From Actinomycetota bacterium (lineage in GTDB: Bacteria; Actinomycetota; Actinomycetes; Nanopelagicales; Nanopelagicaceae), in contig WLEM01000041.1 of assembly GCA_009704285.1 (NCBI GenBank), positions 1 to 5,757 on the forward strand: a DNA stretch of 5,757 nucleotides, in the 5' to 3' direction. Positions 1 to 5,757 of the stretch are shown here, one piece after another (the stretch's first letter is position 1; each line of letters begins with the position of its first letter). The notes beneath the pieces are model-generated. The model was given only the letters and a program-made list of their open reading frames with translations. It ran no database searches and was not told where the DNA came from. The translations under genes and the position numbers were made by a program.

Positions 1-545
1 AATAAAGGTAGTGATAATCCAATGATTCCACTGGGATCCCCCTCTATTTTTGTAATAAATGGTGCACTTAATCCATCTAGGGTAAAACCGCCAGCAACAT
101 TAAGTGGTTCATCTGAATCAACATAATCGATAATCTCAGCATCGGTCATCTGCGCAAACTGCACCTTTGCTGTTGACCGCTCACTTAGCTCAATTCCCTG
201 TCGTAAGTCGATTAAGCAATGGCCGGTGTGAAGATACCCAGTTTTACCACGTAATGGTTTGCACCTTTCGATCGCCTTCGTTTTTGTAACTGGCTTACCT
301 AGTGATTTTCCTTCAAATTCAAATGTTGAATCACAACCGATGATTAAAGAATTAACAGGTGCTTTGTCTTTAACTGTATGCGCTTTAAGAATTGCTAAAG
401 CAATTACCAGCTCTGCTGGTGATAGGGATTCAAACTCCGATGCATCTTCATCAACCCCACTTACTAAAATACTTGGCGTTATCCCAACACTTTCTAGCAG
501 GCGAAGTCGTGATGGTGAGGCAGAGGCAAGAATTACTTGAACCAT
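1..545 (-). CDS. maf: Maf family nucleoside triphosphate pyrophosphatase, 3' end cut by window edge
   Basis: Maf proteins are cytoplasmic pyrophosphatases that hydrolyse non-canonical or excess NTPs to NMP and PPi; some members are linked to septum inhibition. I translated the minus strand from the ATG at 545-543 and read 181 codons without a stop to the window edge. Visible family blocks are LASASPSRLRLL (residues 6-17, the LASxSPRR-type substrate loop with one R replaced by S), VDED (31-34), GCDSTFEFEGKSLGKP (70-85, with the likely catalytic Asp72 and conserved Lys84), LHTGHCLID (105-113) and IEGDPSGIIGLSLPL (167-181, the C-terminal block). Family members are about 190-210 residues, so only a short tail is missing. 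The ATG lies directly before the conserved VILAS strand, and a weak AGG lies about 10 nt upstream. The gene diverges from the PurK-like gene. Substrate preference (dTTP/UTP or other) cannot be read from this sequence. Confidence 0.95.
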   Translation of the reverse strand, partial: MVQVILASASPSRLRLLESVGITPSILVSGVDEDASEFESLSPAELVIALAILKAHTVKDKAPVNSLIIGCDSTFEFEGKSLGKPVTKTKAIERCKPLRGKTGYLHTGHCLIDLRQGIELSERSTAKVQFAQMTDAEIIDYVDSDEPLNVAGGFTLDGLSAPFITKIEGDPSGIIGLSLPL

Positions 546-565
546 TATGCAGGTAACCTTAATAC
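546..565. promoter_or_regulatory. 20-bp divergent intergenic gap with symmetrical AGGT/ACCT element
   Basis: Only 20 bp separate the start codons of maf (minus) and the PurK-like gene (plus). At its middle is AGGTAACCT (551-559), a 4-bp inverted repeat around one base. It gives each strand an AGGT about 10-11 nt before its ATG, so it could act as a weak Shine-Dalgarno site in both directions. On the minus strand TAAGGT lies 10 nt before the maf ATG and could be a TANNNT -10 box for a near-leaderless transcript. On the plus strand any promoter would have to lie inside maf. These readings come from spacing alone. Confidence 0.35.
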
Positions 566-1387
566 ATGAAACCGCCATACATTGGAATAATCACACAGGC
601 GTGGGGTCAATCTGCCTATCAAAGTGAAGCGGTGAAACTGGGAGTTCAAATTAGATCTGAAAATGTAAGTATGTCAGCTGAGACGTTAATTGAATTTGCA
701 AAGGATCTTGATTTTGTTTATGTAGACCCCAAAATTATTTCACTTCCTGCAATAAAAAGTGCGGAAAAATCTGGCGTAAAGGTGTATCCAACCTCTAAAA
801 CATTAGAGAAGTTGGGTCAGATTTCCATGCATTCAACTCAAGGTGAGCATCTATCGATTTTAGTTGCAAGATCAGCTCATGCACAGGCCGTTACCTGGCC
901 AATTACCTTACTTACTGGCGATATATCGATCACTCCTCTTCCGGGAATTACTGATGAGATCTCGCAGGAAATTCAAGTTTCAGCGCTAGAACTTGCAGAT
1001 GAGATCGGCTTAGTCGGGGGATTTGAAATTTATGTTGACGCCGTTGATTACAAAAAACTAGTTGGAGTGAACTTTTTGATTCCAAATGCAAAGTACTGGA
1101 GTCAGATTGGCTGTACGACTAATTTTTATGAGCAGAGCCTAAGAGCTGTTTTAGATTTGCCACTAGGAAGTATTGAGTTGCTATCTAATTATGTAGTTAC
1201 AGGAGATTTAGAAACTGACCCAGAAAGTGATGATTACCGGCCATATCTGCATCTAATGGCCCGTAATCCAAAACTAAAGTTTGATCAATCAATTAAGAAG
1301 GTTGGAATCATTGGAGAAGAGCTTGAAACTTTACTTACTGAGGTTATCCATGCTCAACAGTATTACAGTGGAAAAATTCTCGAATAA
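566..1387 (+). CDS. Degenerate, shortened PurK-like protein (ATP-grasp core missing)
   Basis: True PurK (N5-carboxyaminoimidazole ribonucleotide synthase, about 370-400 aa) uses ATP and bicarbonate to carboxylate AIR in purine synthesis. This 273-aa product matches PurK at both ends. Residues 5-30 fit the N-terminal fold, but the GGGQLxRM nucleotide-binding loop reads TQAWGQSAY. Residues 37-85 fit the segment ending in VYPTSKTLEKLGQ (PurK: V.PSP.AL..AQDK). Residues 94-113 (EHLSILVARSAHAQAVTWPI) fit the block preceding the C-terminal half, and CTTNFYEQSLRAVLDLPLGS (183-202) is nearly canonical. Between residues 85 and 93 some 80-100 residues holding the ATP-grasp lysines and glycine-rich loop are absent. 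In VGGFEIYVD and VNFLIPNAKYW the two metal-binding glutamates are Tyr156 and Phe170, and the RPHNSGHW substrate motif is lost. It is therefore unlikely to be a working CAIR synthase. The uninterrupted frame argues against simple decay. The start aligns with the PurK N-terminus. The gene ends back-to-back with the CoA-binding gene. Confidence 0.8.
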   Translation: MKPPYIGIITQAWGQSAYQSEAVKLGVQIRSENVSMSAETLIEFAKDLDFVYVDPKIISLPAIKSAEKSGVKVYPTSKTLEKLGQISMHSTQGEHLSILVARSAHAQAVTWPITLLTGDISITPLPGITDEISQEIQVSALELADEIGLVGGFEIYVDAVDYKKLVGVNFLIPNAKYWSQIGCTTNFYEQSLRAVLDLPLGSIELLSNYVVTGDLETDPESDDYRPYLHLMARNPKLKFDQSIKKVGIIGEELETLLTEVIHAQQYYSGKILE

Positions 1388-1780
1388 CTATATTTTTTTG
1401 CCATACTCAATGGCAGGACAGCGATTCATTACCGTAACTAAACCAGCCTTTCCTGCTCTATCAACTGCAGCCTCATCAATAACATCAAGCTGAAGCCAAA
1501 CACCCTTTGCTTTAATCTCAATTGCACTATCTACAACCTCACCGGCAAGCTCTGAATTAACAAAGATATCCACTACATCTACCGCAAAAGGAATATCTGA
1601 TAATTTTGCATATCCTTGTTGACCATGAACTGTCTCTGCTTTTGGATGAACTGGTATTACTTGGTGACCTTTATCCATGAGCAATTTTGAAACTCGATAA
1701 GCCGCCCGTTCGGAGTTGTTACTCAAGCCAACAACTGCCCAAGTCTTTAAGGCTAGTAATTGATCTATTGAATCACTCAC
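1388..1780 (-). CDS. CoA-binding domain protein (YccU/CoA_binding_2 type)
   Basis: This is a 130-residue single-domain Rossmann protein related to the CoA-binding domain of succinyl-CoA synthetase alpha subunits; the cellular role of the family is unknown. Diagnostic blocks are WAVVGLSNNSERAAYRV (residues 14-30, nucleotide/CoA loop), HQVIPVHPKAE (39-49), LSDIPFAVDVVDIFVN (60-75), GVWLQLDVIDEAA (93-105) and VMNRCPAIEYGK (117-128, the characteristic C-terminal NRCP motif). The length is normal for the family. The start is GTG (1780-1778). It overlaps the last codons of the upstream UDP-glucose dehydrogenase gene by 8 nt in another frame, and AGGT lies 10 nt before it inside that gene, so translational coupling is likely. 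It is the last gene of the minus-strand run. Its TAG stop abuts the TAA of the convergent PurK-like gene. Confidence 0.9.
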   Translation of the reverse strand: MSDSIDQLLALKTWAVVGLSNNSERAAYRVSKLLMDKGHQVIPVHPKAETVHGQQGYAKLSDIPFAVDVVDIFVNSELAGEVVDSAIEIKAKGVWLQLDVIDEAAVDRAGKAGLVTVMNRCPAIEYGKKI

Positions 1781-3089
1781 TATCAGTTCGACCTAATGCT
1801 CTGAATTTCCAACCAGCTGCCCGCCAAAGATCACGATCAAGTGCATTTCTACCATCAATCATAATTGCAGATTTAACTAGTTTCTTGATCTGTGTTGGAT
1901 CAATCTCGCGATAAATTTTCCATTCAGTCAGATGAAGAACTATCTCAGCATCTTTCAAAGTAGAATCTATATCCTCTGCAAAAGTTAATCCAGGAAAACG
2001 TTTCTGCGCATTAGAAATTGCTTTTGGATCATGGACTGTGACATTAGCTCCAGCAGCTTGAATTTGTGCTGAAATATCCAGGGCCGGGGAGTCACGAACA
2101 TCATCACTATCTGGTTTAAATGCCGCCCCTAAGACAGCAACTTTTTTGCCTACTAAGTCATCAGATAGATCCTTGCGAACTAGCTCAATAATTCTCTGTC
2201 GAGCACGCAGATTGATGGCATCGATCTCTTTTAAGAATTCAACAGCCTGGCTAGCTCCCAGCTCCTCAGCCCGTGCCATAAATGCGCGGATATCTTTTGG
2301 AAGGCAGCCACCGCCAAATCCAATTCCTGCTTGTAAAAATCTACTGCCAATTCTTGGGTCATAACCAATAGCTTTTGCTAAAACAGTCACATCACCACCA
2401 GATGCTTCGCAAACCTCAGCCATTGCATTAATAAAAGAAATCTTGGTCGCTAAAAATGAATTAGCTGCAACCTTTACCAACTCTGCTGTTGGCAGATCAG
2501 CTCTCACCCAAGGCGTGTTTTCTTTTAGGTTTATTGCATATACCTCTTTAAGAATGTTCTCAGCAGAATCAGTAACAACACCAATAACTAAACGATTTGG
2601 TCGCAGAGTGTCTTCAACTGCAAATCCTTCGCGAAGAAATTCAGGATTCCAGGCAAGATCTGCTTTAGGGTTTAACTCAAGTAATCTGTTTCTTAACTTT
2701 GTCGCCGTTCCAACTGGAACAGTTGATTTACCAACAACTAATCCACCTGGTTTCACGTGCTTTGCGATTGATTCAAGCGCAGAATTTACATAGGTTAAAT
2801 CTGCGGCATTACCGTTTTTAACCTGGGGGGTTCCTACACAAATAAAGTGCACATCTGCATCAGAAAGATCCTCAACCTTATTTGTAAAAGTTAAACGCTT
2901 GGCTTTTATTTGTTCTGCCAGTAACTCCTCTAAATCTGGCTCATAAAATGGAACTTTTCCTTTGCTTAATAAATCCACTTTCGAATACTCAGTATCAAAT
3001 CCAATGACCTCAAAGCCCAAACTTGCCATGCAAGCAGCGTGAGTAGCTCCTAAGTAGCCAGTACCAATTACCGAAAGTTTCAACGTCAT
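1773..3089 (-). CDS. ugd: UDP-glucose 6-dehydrogenase
   Basis: This cytoplasmic enzyme oxidises UDP-glucose to UDP-glucuronate with two NAD+, supplying uronic acid for surface polysaccharides. The 438-residue product is full length. The N-terminal Rossmann domain begins VIGTGYLG (7-14, NAD-binding GxGYxG). Further blocks are CVGTP (84-88), KSTVPVGT (121-128), NPEFLREG (148-155) and a central helix with Lys206 and Asn210 (ELVKVAANSFLATK). The catalytic loop GFGGGCLPKD (257-266) carries the nucleophile Cys262. The C-terminal UDP-binding domain shows FKPDSDDVRDSP (324-335) and DGRN (412-415). The ATG is followed at once by the first beta strand, and AGG lies 8 nt upstream. It lies 28 bp downstream of the LCP gene and overlaps the CoA-binding gene, so the three probably form one transcript. 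Relatives acting on UDP-ManNAc or GDP-mannose share the fold, but these motifs fit the UDP-glucose/TuaD type best. Confidence 0.94.
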   Translation of the reverse strand: MTLKLSVIGTGYLGATHAACMASLGFEVIGFDTEYSKVDLLSKGKVPFYEPDLEELLAEQIKAKRLTFTNKVEDLSDADVHFICVGTPQVKNGNAADLTYVNSALESIAKHVKPGGLVVGKSTVPVGTATKLRNRLLELNPKADLAWNPEFLREGFAVEDTLRPNRLVIGVVTDSAENILKEVYAINLKENTPWVRADLPTAELVKVAANSFLATKISFINAMAEVCEASGGDVTVLAKAIGYDPRIGSRFLQAGIGFGGGCLPKDIRAFMARAEELGASQAVEFLKEIDAINLRARQRIIELVRKDLSDDLVGKKVAVLGAAFKPDSDDVRDSPALDISAQIQAAGANVTVHDPKAISNAQKRFPGLTFAEDIDSTLKDAEIVLHLTEWKIYREIDPTQIKKLVKSAIMIDGRNALDRDLWRAAGWKFRALGRTDSE

Positions 3090-3117
3090 GGATAGAGCCT
3101 ATCTTTAAGTAAGTTAA
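3090..3117 (-). promoter_or_regulatory. Short LCP-ugd spacer with ribosome site inside a small hairpin
   Basis: In the 28-nt spacer the mRNA sense strand reads GATAG-GCT-CTATC (3103-3091), a perfect 5-bp stem with a 3-nt loop ending 1 nt before the ugd ATG. The only Shine-Dalgarno-like AGG for ugd overlaps the stem and loop. The stem is short and AU-rich, so any effect on translation would be modest. The sequence is not followed by a U-tract, so it is not an intrinsic terminator. Confidence 0.3.
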
Positions 3118-4218
3118 TTATCGGCAGATATTATCTGCCACAGTACGAGTTTTAAACTTATCAATAATCTCAACCTTTGCAGCTTCTGTTGCAGATGGTG
3201 AAGGTGATGGAGTTACCTCATCTATTACTGCTCGATCCTCACGCAAGCGATCCCATAATTCAGGAGCCAAGACTGGATCCCATAAGACCGATGCAGTTAC
3301 GCCATTTGAGTAGTAGTTCAAACTTGAAAGCGGCACAGTGAGGGTTCTTATATTTGAGGTGGCAAGTGATTTCAGTTGCTTAGCCAAGGTAATCAAGTCT
3401 GAATTCTTTAATCCTTCATCTGTGGTTACTGCAGAAAGAGAAGAGTTAATAAAATTAGTCATTGTCACGGGATTTAGTAATACTCCAGCACTTGTAGCTT
3501 TCTTAAACACTGATGACATAAAAGCTTGTTGGCGTTGCATTCTGCCGATGTCTCCCAAGCCATCAAACTCTCTAGTGCGAACATACTTAAGTGCATCGAT
3601 GCCATTTAAGGTATGAACTCCAGCAGGTAAAACTAAGTGGCTCTTTGGATCATCTATATCTTTCTTAGTGCAAACCTCAATGCCACCTAATGAATCAACC
3701 ACTTTTGCAAACCCTGCGAAATTAACCTCTATATAGTGATCGATCTTTAACTCAGTCATTTCCTCTATGGTTTGAATTAGTAGAGGCGCACCACCCCAGT
3801 TAAATGCTGAGTTGATTTTAGAGTAAGCAGCTGGAATGGTTTTTCCTGATTTGTTTAGGTGCTGTGGAATTAGTGCAAATGAATCTCTGGGGATTGAAAC
3901 CAAAACAGCCTTATCCCGCGCCTTTGAGATATGAACTAGTAACATGGTGTCAGATCTTTTACCGGCAGCAGTTTTAACTGAACCTACTCGAAGCGCTTTT
4001 AGTTCAGCTTTTGATAAACCTTCTCTTGTATCTGATCCGACCAATAAATAATTGATTGCAGAAGAAACTCTTTCGGGACGTTTATCAATACCTGCAAATG
4101 CATCGATCTTGTTTATTGAGGCAGAAACTGTGCCAAAAGCCAATGCGCTAACTGCTGAAATTGCCAAAGTTGAGATCGAAATACCAGTAAAGATCCTGAC
4201 ACTTCGAGAAGATTTCAT
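3118..4218 (-). CDS. LCP (LytR-CpsA-Psr) family cell-wall glycopolymer transferase
   Basis: LCP enzymes are membrane-anchored phosphotransferases on the outer face that move polyprenyl-phosphate-linked polymers (teichoic acid, arabinogalactan, capsule or protein glycans) onto the wall. The 366-aa product has a short basic N-terminus (KSSRSVR), one transmembrane segment at about 9-33, then the LCP domain at about 54-240. Family residues are visible. NYLLVGSDTRE (56-66) carries Asp63 and Arg65, and RSDTMLLVHI (88-97) carries Arg88 and Asp90. SIPRDS (108-113), KINSAFNWGG (134-143), LPAGVHTLNGIDALKYVR (197-214) and DIGRMQRQQAF (223-233) follow, with the arginines that bind the pyrophosphate. A Pro/Ser linker (TPSPSPSATEAA, 336-347) leads to a tail ending NICR. 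The only cysteines are 183 and 365. AGGA lies 7 nt before the ATG. The gene heads the run with ugd and diverges from the glycosyltransferase. The acceptor and polymer are unknown. Confidence 0.94.
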   Translation of the reverse strand: MKSSRSVRIFTGISISTLAISAVSALAFGTVSASINKIDAFAGIDKRPERVSSAINYLLVGSDTREGLSKAELKALRVGSVKTAAGKRSDTMLLVHISKARDKAVLVSIPRDSFALIPQHLNKSGKTIPAAYSKINSAFNWGGAPLLIQTIEEMTELKIDHYIEVNFAGFAKVVDSLGGIEVCTKKDIDDPKSHLVLPAGVHTLNGIDALKYVRTREFDGLGDIGRMQRQQAFMSSVFKKATSAGVLLNPVTMTNFINSSLSAVTTDEGLKNSDLITLAKQLKSLATSNIRTLTVPLSSLNYYSNGVTASVLWDPVLAPELWDRLREDRAVIDEVTPSPSPSATEAAKVEIIDKFKTRTVADNICR

Positions 4219-4222
4219 CTTC

Positions 4223-4251
4223 TTATCCTAGATTATGGGCAGGGAAATACT
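4223..4251 (+). promoter_or_regulatory. Candidate sigma70-type promoter for the glycosyltransferase gene
   Basis: AATACT (4246-4251) matches the -10 consensus at five of six positions. It lies 17 bp from TTATCC (4223-4228), a poor -35. Transcription would begin near 4258, giving a leader of about 20 nt that contains the strong ribosome site at 4268-4275. It overlaps the 5' leader of the divergent LCP gene, so the two genes share a 59-bp control region (4219-4277). The call rests only on motif and spacing. Confidence 0.3.
4226..4229 (-). promoter_or_regulatory. Shine-Dalgarno site of the LCP gene
   Basis: AGGA on the minus strand lies 7 nt before the ATG at 4218-4216, which supports this start over any internal Met. 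Confidence 0.55.
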
Positions 4252-4267
4252 GAGCACAAATAATGGC

Positions 4268-4275
4268 AGGAGGGG
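4268..4275 (+). promoter_or_regulatory. Strong Shine-Dalgarno site that fixes the glycosyltransferase start
   Basis: AGGAGGGG is the best ribosome-binding sequence in the window and ends 2 nt before the ATG at 4278. An in-frame ATG at 4263 lies upstream of it, and that start would make the site itself encode Ala-Gly-Gly-Val. The ATG at 4263 has no purine-rich site before it, so 4278 is the preferred start. Confidence 0.7.
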
Positions 4276-4277
4276 TT

Positions 4278-5252
4278 ATGAATGATTTGAGCACACCTGC
4301 CGTATCGGTGATTTTGCCTATCCTCAATGAAGAACAAGATTTAGAAAATTGCATCTCAGCAATTCTTCAGCAAGATTATGCTGGAGAAATTGAAATAATT
4401 TTGGCACTTGGACCTTCAAAAGATAAGACAAATCAGATTGCTGATGATTTAGCAGCAAAAAATTCCAACATAAAACTTGTTAACAACCCATCAGGTCAAA
4501 CCGCTAAAGGCTTGAACTTAGCTATCAAAGAAAGCTCGAATGAAATAATCTGCAGAATTGATGGCCACTCTGAAATCTCTTCAACCTACATAAAAACCGC
4601 GGTTGAGATCATGTTAAAAACTGGCGCCGTAAATGTTGGCGGAGTTATGTATGCAGATAGCAGCAGTGGATTACAGCGAACAATTGCGCAGGCAATGCGA
4701 TCAAAGCTTGGGGTTGGGCCTTCAAAGTTTCATACTGGCGGTAGTGCAGGTGAATCTGAGACTGTTTATCTTGGCACCTTTAAGAAAGCTGCAATTTTGA
4801 AAGCCGGTGGCTTTGATGAGCGGTACATCAGAGCGCAAGATTGGGAGTTAAACCATCGCATGCGTGCTCAAGGTGGTTTAATTTGGTTTGATCCAGAACT
4901 TAAAGTCACATATCGACCAAGGAAAAGTATTTTAAAGTTGGCAAAGCAATATTTTCAGTATGGCAGATGGCGCCGAGTTATCGCTAGGCAGCATCCTAAA
5001 ACTACAAACTATCGCTATTTGGCACCACCAATTGCAGTAATAGTAAATGCCATTTCACTTACAGCAGGATTATTTGTAAATCAGCTGTTCTTTGTTCCTT
5101 CAATATCCTATGTACTTCTTCTGGTGATTGGCGGCTTGATTATTGGCCAGCAAGTTTTAGACAAATTTTTTATGCCACTAGTTCTAGCGACAATGCATAT
5201 TTCATGGGGAGTGGGTTTTCTTACCTCTCCGAAAAAACTTTTTAAAGACTAG
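4278..5252 (+). CDS. Family 2 glycosyltransferase, ExoA-like, with C-terminal membrane segments
   Basis: This inverting GT-A enzyme probably transfers a sugar from a nucleotide donor to a lipid-linked acceptor at the inner face of the membrane. With the start at 4278 it has 324 residues. The GT-A domain opens with [11 protein letters not shown] (9-19). The nucleotide region includes [10 protein letters not shown], and the metal site is RIDGHSE (93-99, a DGH form of the usual DxD, as in ExoA relatives). An acceptor-side block reads [17 protein letters not shown], then [12 protein letters not shown] (185-196) with the ED/DWE-type catalytic acidic pair. A basic [10 protein letters not shown] segment (224-233, QxxRW-like) follows. 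About three hydrophobic helices (roughly 251-273, 276-292, 298-315) end the protein. It diverges from the LCP gene beside ugd, which suggests a role in making a surface polymer. Its TAG stop overlaps the dapD stop. The sugar and acceptor cannot be told from sequence. Confidence 0.9.
   Translation: MNDLSTPAVSVILPILNEEQDLENCISAILQQDYAGEIEIILALGPSKDKTNQIADDLAAKNSNIKLVNNPSGQTAKGLNLAIKESSNEIICRIDGHSEISSTYIKTAVEIMLKTGAVNVGGVMYADSSSGLQRTIAQAMRSKLGVGPSKFHTGGSAGESETVYLGTFKKAAILKAGGFDERYIRAQDWELNHRMRAQGGLIWFDPELKVTYRPRKSILKLAKQYFQYGRWRRVIARQHPKTTNYRYLAPPIAVIVNAISLTAGLFVNQLFFVPSISYVLLLVIGGLIIGQQVLDKFFMPLVLATMHISWGVGFLTSPKKLFKD
5249..5252. other. Shared palindromic CTAG holding both convergent stop codons
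   Basis: The glycosyltransferase stop TAG (5250-5252) and the dapD stop TAG (minus, 5251-5249) overlap in the self-complementary tetramer CTAG. No hairpin with a U-tract lies on either side, so transcripts from the two genes probably overlap or end by another mechanism. Confidence 0.9.
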
Positions 5253-5757
5253 TTATTGTGCAGGGCTGCATTAAGACCAGCCCACTTGCCAGTTTTAGCT
5301 ACCGCCTCAAGTGCTCCTGATTGTGAATTACGTCTGAATAACAAGTTATTAGCTCCATTTAATTCTTTTGCTTTAACAATACTTCCATCAGGGAGGCTTA
5401 TCTTTGAGCCTGCCGTAATGTACACGCCTGCCTCCACAACACAATCATCTCCTAAGCTAATTCCAATACCTGAGTTAGCGCCAAGCAAAGTTCTTTGACC
5501 AATGGAAATTACCTCTTTACCGCCACCACTTAAAGTTCCCATAATTGATGCTCCGCCACCAATATCACTGCCATCGCCAACAACAACACCGGCACTAATG
5601 CGGCCTTCCACCATTGATTTGCCTAAAGTTCCTGCATTGAAATTAACAAAGCCTTCATGCATCACGGTGGTGCCAGGTGAGAGATATGCCCCCAACCTAA
5701 CTCGATCACCATCTGCTATTCGTACACCATCTGGAATCACGTAATCAATCATTCTTG
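5249..5757 (-). CDS. dapD: Tetrahydrodipicolinate N-succinyltransferase (DapD), 5' end cut by window edge
   Basis: DapD adds a succinyl group from succinyl-CoA to tetrahydrodipicolinate in the succinylase route to meso-diaminopimelate and lysine, in the cytoplasm as a trimer. The window holds the C-terminal 169 codons. The frame stays open past the first Met (5752-5750) through an Arg codon to the edge. That Met aligns with an internal 'PRM.DYV.P.GVRI' block of mycobacterial DapD, so it is not the start; about 140-150 residues lie outside. The left-handed beta helix is recognisable from its hexapeptide coils: [59 protein letters not shown] and [18 protein letters not shown]. The tail includes [15 protein letters not shown] and ends LNAALHNN, typical of actinobacterial DapD. 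The gene is convergent with the glycosyltransferase gene and shares the CTAG at their stops. Confidence 0.95.
   Translation of the reverse strand, partial: RMIDYVIPDGVRIADGDRVRLGAYLSPGTTVMHEGFVNFNAGTLGKSMVEGRISAGVVVGDGSDIGGGASIMGTLSGGGKEVISIGQRTLLGANSGIGISLGDDCVVEAGVYITAGSKISLPDGSIVKAKELNGANNLLFRRNSQSGALEAVAKTGKWAGLNAALHNN

Noticed and set aside
259..540. Plus-strand open frame of 93 codons opposite maf
   Set aside because: It lies wholly antisense to a clear Maf coding sequence, has low-complexity Ser-rich content, and shows no ribosome site or family resemblance.
1391..1415. T-run (1392-1399) followed by inverted repeat TGCCAT-actca-ATGGCA (1399-1415), as a possible terminator between the convergent genes
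   Set aside because: On the plus strand the T-run precedes the hairpin instead of following it. On the minus strand the hairpin is followed by A residues. Both elements lie within the coding end of the CoA-binding gene (AIEYGKK), so they are explained by codons.
1281..1493. Plus-strand 70-codon frame spanning the junction of the PurK-like and CoA-binding genes
   Set aside because: It runs out of frame through the conserved end of one gene and antisense through the other, with no support for a product of its own.
2146..2793. Plus-strand frames of 72 and 116 codons inside ugd (2146-2364 and 2443-2793)
   Set aside because: They lie antisense to the catalytic and NAD-binding regions of UDP-glucose dehydrogenase, which fully explain the sequence.
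4232..4259. Minus-strand CATAAT (4237-4232) with TTGTGC (4259-4254) as an LCP promoter
   Set aside because: The -10 is good, but the predicted start near 4225 would cut off the AGGA ribosome site at 4229-4226. The spacer is 16 bp and the -35 weak. It remains possible only if the transcript is near-leaderless.
5230..5246. AAAAAAC-TTTTT-AAAG near the glycosyltransferase 3' end as a terminator hairpin
   Set aside because: The stem would be all A-U with almost no loop and no following U-tract, and the bases encode the KKLFK tail of the glycosyltransferase.
5256..5744. Two plus-strand open frames of 80 codons each opposite dapD
   Set aside because: They are antisense images of the repetitive beta-helix coding sequence; the Pro/Ser/Leu-rich translations match nothing recognisable.

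Overview
The window looks like chromosomal core DNA from a small, low-GC, streamlined actinobacterium. Base composition is roughly 40% GC by eye. Three proteins are of clearly actinobacterial type: an LCP phosphotransferase with one cysteine in the domain and one at the extreme C-terminus, a DapD ending in the Mycobacterium-like LLFRRNS...LH-N form, and a PurK-like protein with the actinobacterial 'VARS..AQA..WP' and 'LRAVLDLPLGS' blocks. The AT-rich codon use, near-absence of intergenic DNA and overlapping gene ends suggest a freshwater acI/Nanopelagicales-like lineage. That placement is an inference, not a proof.

Layout. At the left edge a maf nucleotide pyrophosphatase gene (minus, 3' end outside the window) diverges, across 20 bp, from a 273-codon plus-strand gene whose product is a shortened PurK relative. 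This gene meets head-on, with no spacer, a minus-strand run of three genes. In transcription order the run is an LCP-family glycopolymer transferase, UDP-glucose 6-dehydrogenase, and a small CoA-binding (Rossmann) protein. Divergent from the LCP gene is a family 2 glycosyltransferase (plus) with a C-terminal membrane region. Its stop codon overlaps that of dapD (minus, 5' end outside the window).

How the genes fit together. The LCP protein, the UDP-glucuronate-making dehydrogenase and the ExoA-like glycosyltransferase form a plausible small surface-polysaccharide set: sugar nucleotide supply, sugar transfer at the membrane, and attachment of the polymer to the wall. Maf, CoA-binding protein and DapD are housekeeping neighbours (nucleotide sanitation, unknown, and lysine/meso-diaminopimelate synthesis).

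The most notable item is the PurK-like gene. It has an open frame and matches PurK at both ends, but lacks the central ATP-binding part of the ATP-grasp fold and the metal-binding glutamates. No purE follows it, although purE often sits directly downstream of purK. I saw no mobile elements, CRISPR arrays, tRNA or rRNA genes, and no convincing intrinsic terminators. No stretch over 300 bases is without a gene.
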